From Actinomycetota bacterium (lineage in GTDB: Bacteria > Actinomycetota > Actinomycetes > Mycobacteriales > Mycobacteriaceae), in the NCBI GenBank assembly GCA_018268465.1, contig JAFDWN010000016.1, positions 1-64,000 on the forward strand: 64,000 nucleotides of DNA, read 5' to 3'. Both the position numbers and the translations under genes were made by a program. The stretch's first letter is position 1. Each line of letters begins with the position of its first letter. Positions 27,359 to 37,174 of the stretch are shown piece by piece. The notes below the pieces were generated by a model. That model ran no database searches, was not told the origin of the DNA, and saw only the letters and a program-made list of their open reading frames with translations.

Positions 27359-28498
27359 ATGACCCGAAACCGCGACGAAGACTCCTGCCCGGGTGCACTG
27401 ACGCTGCACCGGGCGGCCGACGGCGCGCTGGCCCGCGTCCGACTTCCCGGCGGTGCCATCACCGCGGCGCAGCTGGCTGCGCTGGCCCGTATCTCCACCG
27501 AATTTGCCTCGCCCGCACTCGAACTCACGTCCCGCGGCAACATCCAGATCCGCGGGATCCCCGACACGGCCGCAGCCACGTCGGCCGTTGCCGACGCCAT
27601 CGCCGACGCCGGGTTACTTCCGTCGCCGACGCACGAACGGGTCCGCAACATCGTCGCCTCACCGCTGTCGGGACGGTCCGGGGGCCTGGCGGATGTGCGG
27701 CACTCGGTGATTGCGCTCGACCGTGCCATTCAGGCCGAACCCGTCCTCGCCGCCCTGCCCGGCCGGTTCCTGTTCGCCGTCGACGACGGACGCGGCGACG
27801 TGACAAATCTGGCCGCCGATGCCGGTGTGCAGTTCGTCGACGCCGACAGCGCCGCCTTGCTGCTGGCGGGTCGCGATACCGGCGTGCGTCTGCCCGCGGC
27901 CGACGTCGTGGCTGCGCTCATCGACGTCGCTGTCCGCTTCGTCGCGGCACGGGGCACCGCCTGGCGAGTTGCCGAACTTGCCGACACCGGCGCCCTGCTC
28001 GCCGGGGCGGCTCCGGTCCCCGATGTCACCGCCGGGGCGGCTCCGGTGCCCGGCGGGGTGGGGCGACCACCCGTCGGCTGGATCGAACAGGACGACGGCC
28101 GGATCGCGCTGGGGGCGGCCGTGCCGCTGGGTGTGCTGCAAGCCCGGGTGGCGGAGTTCCTCGCCGCGATAGAGGCCCCGCTGGTGATCACGCCGTGGCG
28201 TTCGGTCCTCGTGTGCGACCTCGACGAAGGGGTGGCCGACGTCGCGCTGCGCGTGCTGGCTCCGATGGACCTGGTGTTCGACGAGACGTCGCCCTGGTTG
28301 AGCGTCAGCGCGTGCACCGGAAGCCCCGGATGCGAACACTCCGCCGCCGACGTCCGCGCGGATGCGGCACTCGCCGTCCGCACACCATCACCGGTGCACC
28401 GCCACTTCGTCGGCTGCGAACGGGCCTGCGGCAGCCCACCCGCGGGCGAGGTGCTGGTCGCCACCGACGACGGCTACCAGCGGCGGGTGCGGGACTAG
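27359..28498 (+). CDS. cobG: Precorrin-3B synthase (CobG)
   Basis: A 379-residue nitrite/sulfite-reductase-like protein; ATG at 27359 (MTRNRDEDSCPGALTLH). The ferredoxin-like half contains SRGNIQIRGIP. The Fe-S/siroheme cysteine pattern is in ACTGSPGCEHSA and GCERACGSP near the C-terminus. CobG uses O2 to convert precorrin-3A to precorrin-3B in the aerobic cobalamin route. The linker contains a 30-bp in-frame duplication (AGAAPVP twice, 28001-28060). First of cobG-cobH-cobIJ. The frame looks intact. Confidence 0.92.
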   Translation: MTRNRDEDSCPGALTLHRAADGALARVRLPGGAITAAQLAALARISTEFASPALELTSRGNIQIRGIPDTAAATSAVADAIADAGLLPSPTHERVRNIVASPLSGRSGGLADVRHSVIALDRAIQAEPVLAALPGRFLFAVDDGRGDVTNLAADAGVQFVDADSAALLLAGRDTGVRLPAADVVAALIDVAVRFVAARGTAWRVAELADTGALLAGAAPVPDVTAGAAPVPGGVGRPPVGWIEQDDGRIALGAAVPLGVLQARVAEFLAAIEAPLVITPWRSVLVCDLDEGVADVALRVLAPMDLVFDETSPWLSVSACTGSPGCEHSAADVRADAALAVRTPSPVHRHFVGCERACGSPPAGEVLVATDDGYQRRVRD

Positions 28499-28523
28499 GA
28501 GGTCCGCGTCGTAGGGTTGGCGC

Positions 28524-29150
28524 GTGCTCGACTACATCCGCGACGCCGCCGAGATCTATCGGCAGTCGTTCGCGACGATCCGCGCGGAAGCCGACCTGAC
28601 CCGATTCCCCACCGACGTGGCACGGGTCGTCGTCCGGCTGATCCACACCTGCGGACAGGTCGACGTCGCCGAGCACGTGGCCTTCAGCGACGACGTCGTC
28701 GCACGGGCGCACCGCGCCCTGACCGCCGGAGCACCCGTCCTGTGCGACTCGTCGATGGTCGCCGCGGGCGTCACCGCGGCGCGATTACCCGCACGCAACG
28801 ACGTGGTGTCGCTGGTGGCCGACACCCGGGCCGTCGCGCTGGCCGCGGACCGGGCAACCACCCGCTCGGCGGCGGCGGTGGAGCTGTGGGCCGACCGGCT
28901 GGAGGGCGCCGTGGTGGCGATCGGCAACGCACCGACGGCGTTGTTCCGGCTGCTCGAGCTCGTCGACGAGGGCTGCCCCGCGCCCGCCGCGGTCCTGGGT
29001 GGCCCGGTCGGTTTCGTCGGTTCGGCGCAGTCCAAGCAGGAACTCGTCGACCGCCCGCGGGGTATGTCCTACCTCGTCGTCATGGGTAGGCGGGGCGGCA
29101 GCGCGATGGCCGCCGCCGCCGTCAACGCGATCGCGAGCGAACGCGAATGA
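28524..29150 (+). CDS. cobH: Precorrin-8X methylmutase
   Basis: A 208-residue CobH, normal length, GTG start. The active-site His is His41 in [17 protein letters not shown] and the C-terminal [12 protein letters not shown]...[16 protein letters not shown] are family signatures. It moves a methyl group from C-11 to C-12 of precorrin-8X to give hydrogenobyrinate. Its stop overlaps the cobIJ start (ATGA). Confidence 0.95.
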   Translation: MLDYIRDAAEIYRQSFATIRAEADLTRFPTDVARVVVRLIHTCGQVDVAEHVAFSDDVVARAHRALTAGAPVLCDSSMVAAGVTAARLPARNDVVSLVADTRAVALAADRATTRSAAAVELWADRLEGAVVAIGNAPTALFRLLELVDEGCPAPAAVLGGPVGFVGSAQSKQELVDRPRGMSYLVVMGRRGGSAMAAAAVNAIASERE

Positions 29151-30721
29151 CGCCCGACGCGGTGAAACGCGGCACCTTGTGGGGCGTGGGACTCGGACCC
29201 GGTGATCCCGAACTGGTCACGGTCAAGGCCGCCAGGGTCATCGGCGCGGCCGACGTCGTGGCCTACCACAGCGCCCGGCACGGCCGGAGCATCGCGCGCC
29301 GCATCGCCGAGCCCTACCTGCGGTCCGGGCAGGTCGAGGAACACCTCATCTACCCCGTCACGACCGAGACCACCGAACATCCCGGCGGTTACGAAGGGGC
29401 GATGGAGGATTTCTACCGCGAAGCCTCCGAGCGGATCGCCGCTCACCTCGACGCCGGGCGGGACGTCGCTCTGCTCGCCGAGGGTGATCCACTGTTCTAC
29501 AGCTCCTACATGCACCTGCACACCCGCCTGACCCGGCGCTTCGAGGCCGTCATCGTGCCCGGTGTCACCTCGGTGAGCGCCGCCGCCGCCGCGACGGCCA
29601 CACCGCTGGTACAGGGCGACCAGGTGCTCACCATCCTGCCCGGCACGCTGCCCGGCCACGAACTCCGACGCCGACTCGCCGACACCGACGCGGCCGTGAT
29701 CCTCAAACTTGGCAGGTCCTATCCCACTGTCCGCCAATCGCTTTCGGACTCGGCACGATTGGAAGACGCGTTCTACGTGGAACGCGCCAGCACCCCGCAG
29801 CAGCGGGTGCTGCCCGCCGGCGACGTCGACGACGCGAGCGTGCCCTACTTCTCGCTGGCGATGATCCCCGGCGGCACGCGCAGTGAGACCGCCTCCGGCG
29901 GCGGCGTCGCCGTCGTGGGACTCGGCCCCGGCGACGTCGAGTGGATGACACCGCAGTGCCGGCGGGAACTCGCCGGCGCAACCGATCTCATCGGCTACGG
30001 ACCGTATCTCGACCGCATCCCGCTGCGGGGAGACCAGCACCGTCATCCCAGCGACAACACCGACGAACCCGAGCGCGCCCGGCTTGCCTGCGCGCTGGCC
30101 CAGCAGGGCCGGTCCGTGGTGGTGGTGTCCTCGGGAGATCCCGGCGTCTTCGCCATGGCCACCGCCGTCCTGGAGGAGGCCGCCCGGTGGCCGGGTGTGC
30201 GGGTACGGGTGATCCCGGCGATGACGGCCGCCCAGGCCGTGGCGAGCCGCGTCGGCGCACCCCTGGGCCACGACTACGCGGTCATCTCGCTGTCCGACCG
30301 GCTCAAGCCGTGGGACGTCATCGCGGCCCGCCTCGGCGCCGCGGCCGCGGCGGATATGGTCCTGGCGATCTACAACCCCGCGTCCAAGAGCCGGACCTGG
30401 CAGGTCGCTGCAATGCGCGACCTGTTGCTGGCCCACCGCGACCCCGCCACGCCGGTGGTCATCGGGCGCGACGTGGCCGGGCCCGGCGAACAGGTGACGG
30501 TGGTGCCGCTGGCGGACCTCGATCCCGCAGCCGTCGACATGCGCTGCCTGCTCATCGTCGGGTCATCCCAAACCCAGTGGTACACCGACGATTCCGGCGA
30601 CAGGGTGTACACTCCGCGCCGGTATCCCGCGGATCAGACCCGGCGGCCGACGGTGGCCGGGTCGGCAGCGCCGGGACCGGGCGGCGGACACCCGACACCA
30701 GGAGCACACAGAAATGCCTGA
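29147..30721 (+). CDS. cobIJ: Fused precorrin-2 C20-methyltransferase / precorrin-3B C17-methyltransferase
   Basis: A 524-residue fusion of two TP-methylases. The N-terminal CobI half (about 1-240) has [20 protein letters not shown] and [16 protein letters not shown]. The C-terminal CobJ half (about 255-490) has [27 protein letters not shown] and [15 protein letters not shown]. Both halves use SAM in the corrin ring pathway. The fusion is typical of mycobacteria. Its end overlaps the next gene by 8 bp. Confidence 0.95.
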   Translation: MTPDAVKRGTLWGVGLGPGDPELVTVKAARVIGAADVVAYHSARHGRSIARRIAEPYLRSGQVEEHLIYPVTTETTEHPGGYEGAMEDFYREASERIAAHLDAGRDVALLAEGDPLFYSSYMHLHTRLTRRFEAVIVPGVTSVSAAAAATATPLVQGDQVLTILPGTLPGHELRRRLADTDAAVILKLGRSYPTVRQSLSDSARLEDAFYVERASTPQQRVLPAGDVDDASVPYFSLAMIPGGTRSETASGGGVAVVGLGPGDVEWMTPQCRRELAGATDLIGYGPYLDRIPLRGDQHRHPSDNTDEPERARLACALAQQGRSVVVVSSGDPGVFAMATAVLEEAARWPGVRVRVIPAMTAAQAVASRVGAPLGHDYAVISLSDRLKPWDVIAARLGAAAAADMVLAIYNPASKSRTWQVAAMRDLLLAHRDPATPVVIGRDVAGPGEQVTVVPLADLDPAAVDMRCLLIVGSSQTQWYTDDSGDRVYTPRRYPADQTRRPTVAGSAAPGPGGGHPTPGAHRNA

Positions 30722-31619
30722 TCCCGTGAGTCTCGACCGCGAGTTCGGCATCACCGGCAGCGTTGAATTCCGCGCCGGCGATCACGACGCCGTGGTGGCT
30801 GACGTTCGCACCGGCGAGGCGACGGCCAGCATCGTGCTGCAGGGCGCGCAGGTACTGGCGTGGTCCCCCGACGGCCAGGCACCGGTGCTGTGGCTGTCCC
30901 CGGCCGCCCGCTTCGCCACGGGCAAGCCGCTGCGCGGCGGCGTTCCCGTGTGCTGGCCGTGGTTCGGAGACCATCCGGACGACGCGGCAAAGCCGGCGCA
31001 CGGATTCGCGCGCAATGTCGACTGGGAAGTTGTCGAGACCGCCCGCCTGGACGAGGCCGTCCGCATCGTGCTGCGCCTGATCCCCCAACCAGCCCAGCGC
31101 GAAGTATGGCCCCACAGCGCCGAACTGACGCTCACCGTCACGGTGGGCCGGCGATTGCGGCTCGACCTCACCACGCGCAACACCGGTGCGGAACCCTTCA
31201 CGATCACGCAGGCCCTGCACACCTACTTTCACGTCGGCGATATCGGCGCCACCCGTGTCGAGGGCCTCGACGGCAAGGCCTACATCGACCGGATCGGTGA
31301 CGATGCGCGCCTCGTGCAGAACGGTCCGGTCACCGTGACCGGCGAGCTTGACCGCATCTATCTGGACTGTCCGGGCACGGCGACGGTGGTCGACGAATCC
31401 ACCCAACGCCGCATCCACATCACCAAAGAGGGCAGTCGCAGCTACGTCGTGTGGAACCCCTGGGTCGAGAAGAGCGCCAGGCTCGGCGACATGGGCGACG
31501 AGGGCTATCGCAATATGATCTGCGTAGAGACCTGCAACGCCTGGAACGACGTCGTCGATGTGGCACCAGGCACCGACCACCTCTTGAGCTCCGAGTACAG
31601 CGTGGAACCGCTGACGTGA
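30714..31619 (+). CDS. D-hexose-6-phosphate mutarotase (aldose 1-epimerase family, YeaD-like)
   Basis: A 301-residue beta-sandwich sugar epimerase. GGVPVCWPWFGDHP (near 75-88), AHGFARNVDW, the catalytic His in LHTYFHVGD and the catalytic Glu in ICVETCNAWND match the YeaD/YMR099C group, which interconverts alpha and beta glucose 6-phosphate. It overlaps cobIJ by 8 bp, so it is likely read from the cob transcript, although no metabolic link is obvious. Confidence 0.87.
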   Translation: MPDPVSLDREFGITGSVEFRAGDHDAVVADVRTGEATASIVLQGAQVLAWSPDGQAPVLWLSPAARFATGKPLRGGVPVCWPWFGDHPDDAAKPAHGFARNVDWEVVETARLDEAVRIVLRLIPQPAQREVWPHSAELTLTVTVGRRLRLDLTTRNTGAEPFTITQALHTYFHVGDIGATRVEGLDGKAYIDRIGDDARLVQNGPVTVTGELDRIYLDCPGTATVVDESTQRRIHITKEGSRSYVVWNPWVEKSARLGDMGDEGYRNMICVETCNAWNDVVDVAPGTDHLLSSEYSVEPLT

Positions 31620-31677
31620 TGCTCCGGGCAGAAGTCGTTGCGCGACAGTAAAACCGACCGCGCGCTGCCGATCGCCG

Positions 31678-32412
31678 TCACCGACGACGCGCACCCGTAT
31701 GCGCCCGGCGTGGGTCGGGAACTGCCTTGATGGCAAGGAAACCCGTCGGCTCCCGCGTCAACCGGTCGTAGGTGTCGCGGTCGATGTCAGCGGCCGCGGA
31801 CATAGGGCGGGGCTCCAGCAACCGCTCGATCAGAAACCCGGCTTCGTGCAGTTCCTCGCAGGTCTGTTCCAGAGGTGTCAGCCAGTACCGAACCCGCCAG
31901 CCCCGACTCCACGTTTCCTCGATCACGCGGGTCCGGAAGTAGTTGCCGCCGTGCCGAAGCCAATCACCGGTCGGATGCTGGCGCGAGAGGACGAGAGTGC
32001 CTTCGGGGCGAAGCACGCGCCGAAACTCCCGCAGCGCCGCAATCCGGTCATCGACATACTCCAAAGCCAACGCGAACAGCACGGCGTCCACGGACTGGTC
32101 GGCGAGCCAGTCAAGGGGATTGGCCAGATCGTGAACTCGGAACTGCCCCGCGGGAACTCGTTGCCGGGCGAGCTCTGCCATCCGCGGGCTCTGGTCGAAA
32201 CCGATCACCGCGGCACCGCGAGAAGTCAGTTCCTCGGCGTACAGCCCCGGCCCACACGCCGCGTCGAGAACAGTCGTCCCCGCGACGTCGCCGAGGAGCG
32301 AAAGGCACGCCGGCCGGTCATAGTGCGCGTTGTACAAACCGCTGCGGGCGTGCTCGAGGAATTCGTCAGCGAATACGTCGTACTGGGGATGAGGTCCGAC
32401 CGCATCAGGCAC
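31678..32412 (-). CDS. Class I SAM-dependent methyltransferase
   Basis: A 244-residue Rossmann methyltransferase: motif I VLDAACGPGLYAEEL (about residues 48-62), acidic residue in IGFDQSPRMAELA, and motif IV/post-motif DAVLFALALEYVDD...FRRVLRPEGTLVLSRQHP. It resembles UbiE/Methyltransf_11 small-molecule methyltransferases. Substrate unknown. It occupies the place between cobL and the cobIJ arm where M. tuberculosis has cobK and cobM. Confidence 0.82.
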   Translation of the reverse strand: MPDAVGPHPQYDVFADEFLEHARSGLYNAHYDRPACLSLLGDVAGTTVLDAACGPGLYAEELTSRGAAVIGFDQSPRMAELARQRVPAGQFRVHDLANPLDWLADQSVDAVLFALALEYVDDRIAALREFRRVLRPEGTLVLSRQHPTGDWLRHGGNYFRTRVIEETWSRGWRVRYWLTPLEQTCEELHEAGFLIERLLEPRPMSAAADIDRDTYDRLTREPTGFLAIKAVPDPRRAHTGARRR

Positions 32413-32457
32413 GACCGCATTCTGCAGTGTCAGCGGAATCAGCGGCGTGTTGGATCC

Positions 32458-33335
32458 TCACCCCTTGATCGCCGACCACTGGGTGATCGGCAGCGCCGGC
32501 TGCCACGCGGTGAAACCTCCCAGCGGTTCGCCGCGGTAGTGCTGATAGCGGCGCAGGATGCCGCCGGCCTTCGAATGCCATTGAGCGACAACTGCTTCGG
32601 ACTCCACCGTGACAGCGTTGGCGACGATCCTGCCGCCGGGGGCAGGTGTTCGTAGCATGCGTCGACGACGGCGGACGGTGCCTCACCGTGCACGCCGACC
32701 CGCGCGCCGAAGGCGACCGCGTTCGCCGCGATCCGCTCGCGCCGCGCCGCGTCGCGCTCGAAAGCCACCGCCGTGCAGCCCGCAGCGCTCAGACACCATT
32801 CGACGGCGACACTGCCCGACCCCGCGCCGACATCCCACAACACCTCCCCGGGCCGCGGCGCCAGGGCCGCCAGCGTGACGGCCCGGATCGACTGTTTGGT
32901 GATCTGCCCATCGTGTGCAAACACATCGTCTGGCAGCGCGCCGGACTGCCGCTCATCGGGCAGGTACTGCACGGCGATCACATTGAGGTCGTCGATATCG
33001 CGCCGCGGGTCGGCCGCCCACTGGGCCGCGGTGGCCGCGCGACGGCGCTCGCGCGGGCCGCCCAGCTGTTCGAGCACCGTCAGTTGCGAGTCACCTCGGC
33101 CGGTCCCGGCGAGCAACCGGGCCAGCGCGGCGGGACTCGACGCGTCGCGCGACAACACCACGGCACTGCCGCCCCGGCGCACCGCGGTCGCGGCGTCGGC
33201 GGTGACGAGGCTGATCACTTCCGTGTGCTGCACCGCCCAGCCCATCCGGGCGCACGCCAACGTCCCCAATTCGGCACGTGACGCCGGCGCCAGTCCGGCC
33301 ATGCCGTCCGCGCCGACACCCACCACGACGATCAT
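32458..33335 (-). pseudogene. cobL: cobL remnant (precorrin-6Y C5,15-methyltransferase), two deletions and a frameshift
   Basis: Reading from the ATG at 33335 (overlapping the upstream SDR stop) gives a recognisable CobL start, [14 protein letters not shown]. After SRAELG near residue 24 it jumps to TLACARMGW, losing about 70 residues that normally include the SGDP core of the first methylase. The C-terminal methylase is recognisable (FAHDGQITKQSIR, LWDVGAGSGSVAVEW). After GEAPSA about 20 residues are missing, normally with the FxGGG loop, before VVDACYEHLPP. At about 32640-32645 one base is missing, and the rest (GGRIVANAVTVESE to TQWSAIKG) is in another frame, ending at 32458. About 292 residues remain of a usual 390 or so (lengths and alignment from memory). 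The enzyme should be inactive. Confidence 0.85.
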
Positions 33336-34090
33336 CGGGGCAGCTTCCGCCACACGGCCTGCGGCACCAGCCGCAGCACGAAGAACACCGGGCGCAACCT
33401 CGACGGGATCCACACCGTGCGCCGGCCCCGCGCCAGCGCCCGGGCGGTGGCGTCGGCGACCTGCCCGGGGGTGCTCGACATCGGCGCGGGCGTCATCCCG
33501 TCCGTCATACGTCCGATCACAAACCCCGGCCGCACCAGCAGCAGCCGCACCCCCGTCCCGTGCAGCGCGTCGGCCAGGCCGCCGGCAAACCCGTCCAGGC
33601 CGGCTTTCGCCGACCCGTAGACATAGTTGGCCCGCCGCACCCGCACTCCCGCGACCGAAGAGAACACGACCAGGGTGCCGGCGCCGGCAGCCCGCATCGT
33701 CGACGCGAGGACCGTCAACACGCTGACCTGGGCGACGTAGTCGGTGTGCACGATCGCCACGGCATGCGCGGGGTCGGTCTCGGCACGGGCCGGGTCGCCG
33801 AGGATGCCGAAGGCCAGCACCGCCGTCCCGATCGGGCCGTGTTCGGCGACGATCGACGCCACGAGGGAGCCGTGCGAGGCCAGGTCGTCGGCATCGAACT
33901 CGGCCGTGTGCACCGACACCGCACCCGCCGCCCGCACCGCCGACACCTGCGCATCCATGCCGTCGCCACCGCGCGCCAGCAGCAGCACCCTGGCACCGGG
34001 AGCCAACCGAACCGCCAGTTCGGCACCGATCTCGCTCCTGCCACCGAAAACCACCACCAAGCGACCGTCCGTATCGGCCGTGTCTTTCAT
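33332..34090 (-). CDS. SDR family oxidoreductase (Rv2073c-like)
   Basis: A 252-residue SDR from the ATG at 34090. It has [15 protein letters not shown] at the nucleotide-binding end, [32 protein letters not shown] (catalytic Ser, Tyr, Lys) and [13 protein letters not shown]. The closest family I recall is the DprE2 / decaprenylphosphoryl ribose epimerase-like SDRs. In M. tuberculosis the same gene (Rv2073c) precedes cobL. Here too its stop overlaps the cobL start (ATGA). Confidence 0.85.
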   Translation of the reverse strand: MKDTADTDGRLVVVFGGRSEIGAELAVRLAPGARVLLLARGGDGMDAQVSAVRAAGAVSVHTAEFDADDLASHGSLVASIVAEHGPIGTAVLAFGILGDPARAETDPAHAVAIVHTDYVAQVSVLTVLASTMRAAGAGTLVVFSSVAGVRVRRANYVYGSAKAGLDGFAGGLADALHGTGVRLLLVRPGFVIGRMTDGMTPAPMSSTPGQVADATARALARGRRTVWIPSRLRPVFFVLRLVPQAVWRKLPR

Positions 34091-34125
34091 GGCTGCGATT
34101 ATCACCTGCGCTAGCGTGGGTACCG

Positions 34126-34539
34126 ATGGCGAAAGCAACGACCCGGCTCACCAATGACGCGATGGCGTTTCTCACCGAACGTCACCTGGCCATGCTGACC
34201 ACCCTGCGCTCGGACAACTCACCCCATGTCGTCGCGGTCGGGTTCACATTCGATCCGCTCACCCATATCGCGAGGGTGATCACCACCGGCGGATCGCAGA
34301 AGGCAGTGAACGCCGACCAGCGCGGGATGGCGGTGCTCAGCCAGGTCGACGGCGCCCGCTGGCTGTCACTGGAGGGCAAGTCCACAGTGAACACCGACCC
34401 CGAGGCCATCCGCGACGCCGAACTTCGCTACGCGCAGCGCTACCGCACGCCGCGGGTCAACCCGCGCCGGGTGGTCATCGAGGTCCGGGTCGAGCGGGTC
34501 CTCGGATCCTCGGAGCTGCTGGACCGAAACCAGGACTGA
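34126..34539 (+). CDS. F420H2-dependent biliverdin reductase-like protein (Rv2074 homologue)
   Basis: A 137-residue split-barrel PPOX-class protein with ATG start. Sequences [52 protein letters not shown] and [23 protein letters not shown] are typical of the group. Its place, divergent from the Rv2073c-like SDR, matches Rv2074, which has been reported as an F420-dependent biliverdin reductase. It may provide antioxidant bilirubin; activity here is inferred. Confidence 0.85.
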   Translation: MAKATTRLTNDAMAFLTERHLAMLTTLRSDNSPHVVAVGFTFDPLTHIARVITTGGSQKAVNADQRGMAVLSQVDGARWLSLEGKSTVNTDPEAIRDAELRYAQRYRTPRVNPRRVVIEVRVERVLGSSELLDRNQD

Positions 34540-34625
34540 GCGACCAGCCCGACCCGCGCCGACTGTGGGGCTCACGCCCTGAATGCGGCGGGATCCCGCG
34601 CACAGGACCCACACTCGCCCGTCAA

Positions 34626-35759
34626 TCACGCCGGGTCGGCGGGCACCACCACCAGTTCATGCGGTCGGGTGTTGACGGACAGCGCGCCGTCGGCGGTCAC
34701 GATGACGATGTCCTCGATGCGTGCGCCCCACTCACCGGGGAAGTAGATGCCCGGTTCCACACTGAACGCCATCCCCTCCTCCAGCGGCAGGTCGTTACCC
34801 GCCACGATGTAGGGCTCCTCGTGCACCGACAGCCCGATACCGTGGCCGGTGCGGTGCACGAACACCTCGGCCAGACCCTCGACGGCAAGCACCTCGCGGG
34901 CCGCCGCGTCGACCTGCTCGGCCGTCACCCCGGGCCGGACCGCGGCGACCGCGGCCTGCTGCGCGCGCTGCAGCACCGCATAGCGCCGCGCCACCTCACG
35001 ATCGGGTTCCCCGATGCTGTAGGTGCGGGTGCAATCGGAGTGGTAGCCGGGCTCATACGGTCCGCCGATGTCGACGACGACAACGTCGCCGGCGCGCAAT
35101 TCACGGTCGGAGCACTCGTGGTGCGGGTCGGCACCATGCGGTCCCGAGCCGACGATGATGAACGCGACGTCGGAATGCCCTTCGGCGACAATCGCTTCGG
35201 CGATGTCGGCGGCGACGTCGGCTTCGGTGCGGCCGGGCACCAGGAACTCCGGGACCCTGGCGTGCACACGGTCGATCGCCGCCCCCGCCTTGCGCAGGGC
35301 GTCGATCTCCGCGGCATCCTTGATCATCCGCAGCCGCCGCAGCACATCGGTGGCCAGCACCGGCACCACACCGAGGATGCCGGCCAGCGGCAGCAGATGC
35401 AGGGCTGGCATCGAATCGGTCACCGCGGTCGCGGCGCCCGAGCCGCCGAGCGCATCGGCAACCAGCCGGTAGGGGTCGTCACCGTCGACCCAATCCCGCA
35501 CGGCCAGACCGAGTTCGGGCACCGCCGAATCCTTCAGCGACGCCAACTCCAGCCGCGGCACCACGATCGTCGGGTCCCCCTCGGCGGGCAGCACCAGTGC
35601 CGTCAGCCGCTCGAACGTCTGCGCGCGGGACCCCACCAGGTAGCGCAGGTCGTAGCCGGGCGTGACGACCAAACCCGCCAGACCAGCGTCGGCCGCCGCC
35701 CCGCCGGCCGCACGCAGCCGCTGACCGTACACCTCGGTGCTGAATCCACTGCCACTCAT
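34626..35759 (-). CDS. pepQ: M24 metallopeptidase (Xaa-Pro dipeptidase family)
   Basis: A 377-residue two-domain creatinase-fold peptidase. All five metal ligands are visible: Asp230 (VVVDIGG), Asp242 (YHSDCTRTY), His306 (TGHGIGLSVHEEP), Glu335 (FSVEPGIY) and Glu349 (ARIEDIVIV). It should cleave X-Pro dipeptides or related imidopeptides in the cytoplasm. It corresponds to M. tuberculosis Rv2089c (called pepE there). Confidence 0.93.
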   Translation of the reverse strand: MSGSGFSTEVYGQRLRAAGGAAADAGLAGLVVTPGYDLRYLVGSRAQTFERLTALVLPAEGDPTIVVPRLELASLKDSAVPELGLAVRDWVDGDDPYRLVADALGGSGAATAVTDSMPALHLLPLAGILGVVPVLATDVLRRLRMIKDAAEIDALRKAGAAIDRVHARVPEFLVPGRTEADVAADIAEAIVAEGHSDVAFIIVGSGPHGADPHHECSDRELRAGDVVVVDIGGPYEPGYHSDCTRTYSIGEPDREVARRYAVLQRAQQAAVAAVRPGVTAEQVDAAAREVLAVEGLAEVFVHRTGHGIGLSVHEEPYIVAGNDLPLEEGMAFSVEPGIYFPGEWGARIEDIVIVTADGALSVNTRPHELVVVPADPA

Positions 35760-35783
35760 GGCAACCAGGCTATCCCGGTCGGG

Positions 35784-36179
35784 CTAGCGGGCATCCGCGT
35801 AGCTCGCGACCTCGACCAGGTTGCCGTCGGGATCCCGGCAGTAGTGCGAGGTCATCGCGCCCAGTGCGCCGATCTTCGGGACCGGCCCGTCGACGATATC
35901 GACCCCGCAGTCCCGCAGGTGGGCACCGATCGCCGCGGCGTCGGTGTCGGCGACGAAACACAGGTCCAGCGACCCGGGCGCGTCGACGGCCCCGGTGATC
36001 CAATTCGCCGCGCCCGTGGGACGTACGTTGATCTTCTGACTGCCGAACACCAGCGCGATCCGGTCCGCGCCGAAAACCTCACGGCGCATACCGAGGACCC
36101 GTACGTACCACTCGACGGTTATGTCGGCGTCGCGGCAATTGAGCACGACGTGGTCGATGCGATCCACAGCGAAAGTCAT
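35784..36179 (-). CDS. VOC family (glyoxalase/bleomycin-resistance-like) protein
   Basis: A 131-residue single VOC protein; ATG at 36179. [24 protein letters not shown] at the start, [18 protein letters not shown] and the closing [17 protein letters not shown] are standard VOC elements, with His and Glu metal ligands. Such proteins include dioxygenases, isomerases and resistance proteins; this one's substrate is unknown. It sits 24 bp upstream of the peptidase gene on the same strand. Confidence 0.85.
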   Translation of the reverse strand: MTFAVDRIDHVVLNCRDADITVEWYVRVLGMRREVFGADRIALVFGSQKINVRPTGAANWITGAVDAPGSLDLCFVADTDAAAIGAHLRDCGVDIVDGPVPKIGALGAMTSHYCRDPDGNLVEVASYADAR

Positions 36180-36211
36180 GCCCCACGCTACTGCCGCTAG
36201 GGTCACAGACC

Positions 36212-37168
36212 ATGGGTGCTCCCGTATTACTGCTCGACGGCGCCAGCATGTGGTTCCGCTCCTACTTCGGAGTGCCGGCCTCGATCACCGCGCCCGACGG
36301 CAGGCCCGTCAACGCGGTGCGCGGCTTCCTGGACGCCGTCTCGACACTGATCACGCGGGAACGTCCGGCCCGGCTGGTGGTGTGCCGCGACGACGACTGG
36401 CGCCCACAGTGGCGCGTCCAGCTGATCCCGTCGTACAAGGCCCACCGCGTGGTCGAGGAGACACCCGCAGACCGCCCCGACGTCGAGGAAGTACCCGACG
36501 ACCTCACCCCGCAGGTCGACATGATCATGGAACTGCTCGGCGCTTTCGGCATCCCGACGGCGGGAGCGCCCGGCTTCGAGGCCGACGACGTGCTGGGCAC
36601 CCTGGCGGCCCGGGAACGCACCGATCCCGTGGTGGTCGTCAGCGGCGACCGCGACCTACTCCAGCTGGTTCGTGACGAGCCGGTCCGGATACGGGTGCTC
36701 TACCTGGGCCGCGGTCTGGCCAAGGCCACGATGTACGGCCCGGTGGAGGTCGCCGAGCAGTACGGCGTTCCCCTCGATCACGCCGGGGCCGCCTACGCCG
36801 AACTCGCGCTGCTGCGCGGCGACCCATCCGACGGGCTGCCCGGCGTCGCGGGCATCGGGGAGAAAACCGCGGCGGCGCTGCTGGCGCGCCACGGTTCGCT
36901 GGAGGGCATCATGGCGGCCGCGCACGACCCGAAATCGTCGATGTCCAAGGCGCATCGGGCCAAACTGCTGGCGTCCACCGACTACGTCGACGCGGCGGGC
37001 ACCGTGGTGCGGGTGGCCACCGACGCACCGGTCACGCTGTCCACTGCCACGGACTCACTGCCGCCCTACGCACAGGACCGCGCCCGGGTCACCGAACTGG
37101 CCGAGGCGTACGGCGTCGGCTCGTCGGTCGCCCGCCTGCAGAAGGCGCTCACCGAGACCGCCCGATAG
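36212..37168 (+). CDS. 5'-3' exonuclease (FEN-like, Rv2090 homologue)
   Basis: A 318-residue stand-alone relative of the Pol I 5'-nuclease domain. [42 protein letters not shown] and [22 protein letters not shown] (helix-hairpin-helix) contain the acidic metal cluster. It would cut DNA flaps or RNA primers in repair and replication. Matches Rv2090 next to helY in M. tuberculosis. Confidence 0.93.
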   Translation: MGAPVLLLDGASMWFRSYFGVPASITAPDGRPVNAVRGFLDAVSTLITRERPARLVVCRDDDWRPQWRVQLIPSYKAHRVVEETPADRPDVEEVPDDLTPQVDMIMELLGAFGIPTAGAPGFEADDVLGTLAARERTDPVVVVSGDRDLLQLVRDEPVRIRVLYLGRGLAKATMYGPVEVAEQYGVPLDHAGAAYAELALLRGDPSDGLPGVAGIGEKTAAALLARHGSLEGIMAAAHDPKSSMSKAHRAKLLASTDYVDAAGTVVRVATDAPVTLSTATDSLPPYAQDRARVTELAEAYGVGSSVARLQKALTETAR

Positions 37169-37174
37169 CGTGAC

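Noticed and set aside
32630..32660. cobL frameshift explained only by a sequencing error in a GC-rich run.
   Set aside because: A one-base error is possible at the C/G run, but it does not explain the two separate internal deletions, so I kept the pseudogene call.
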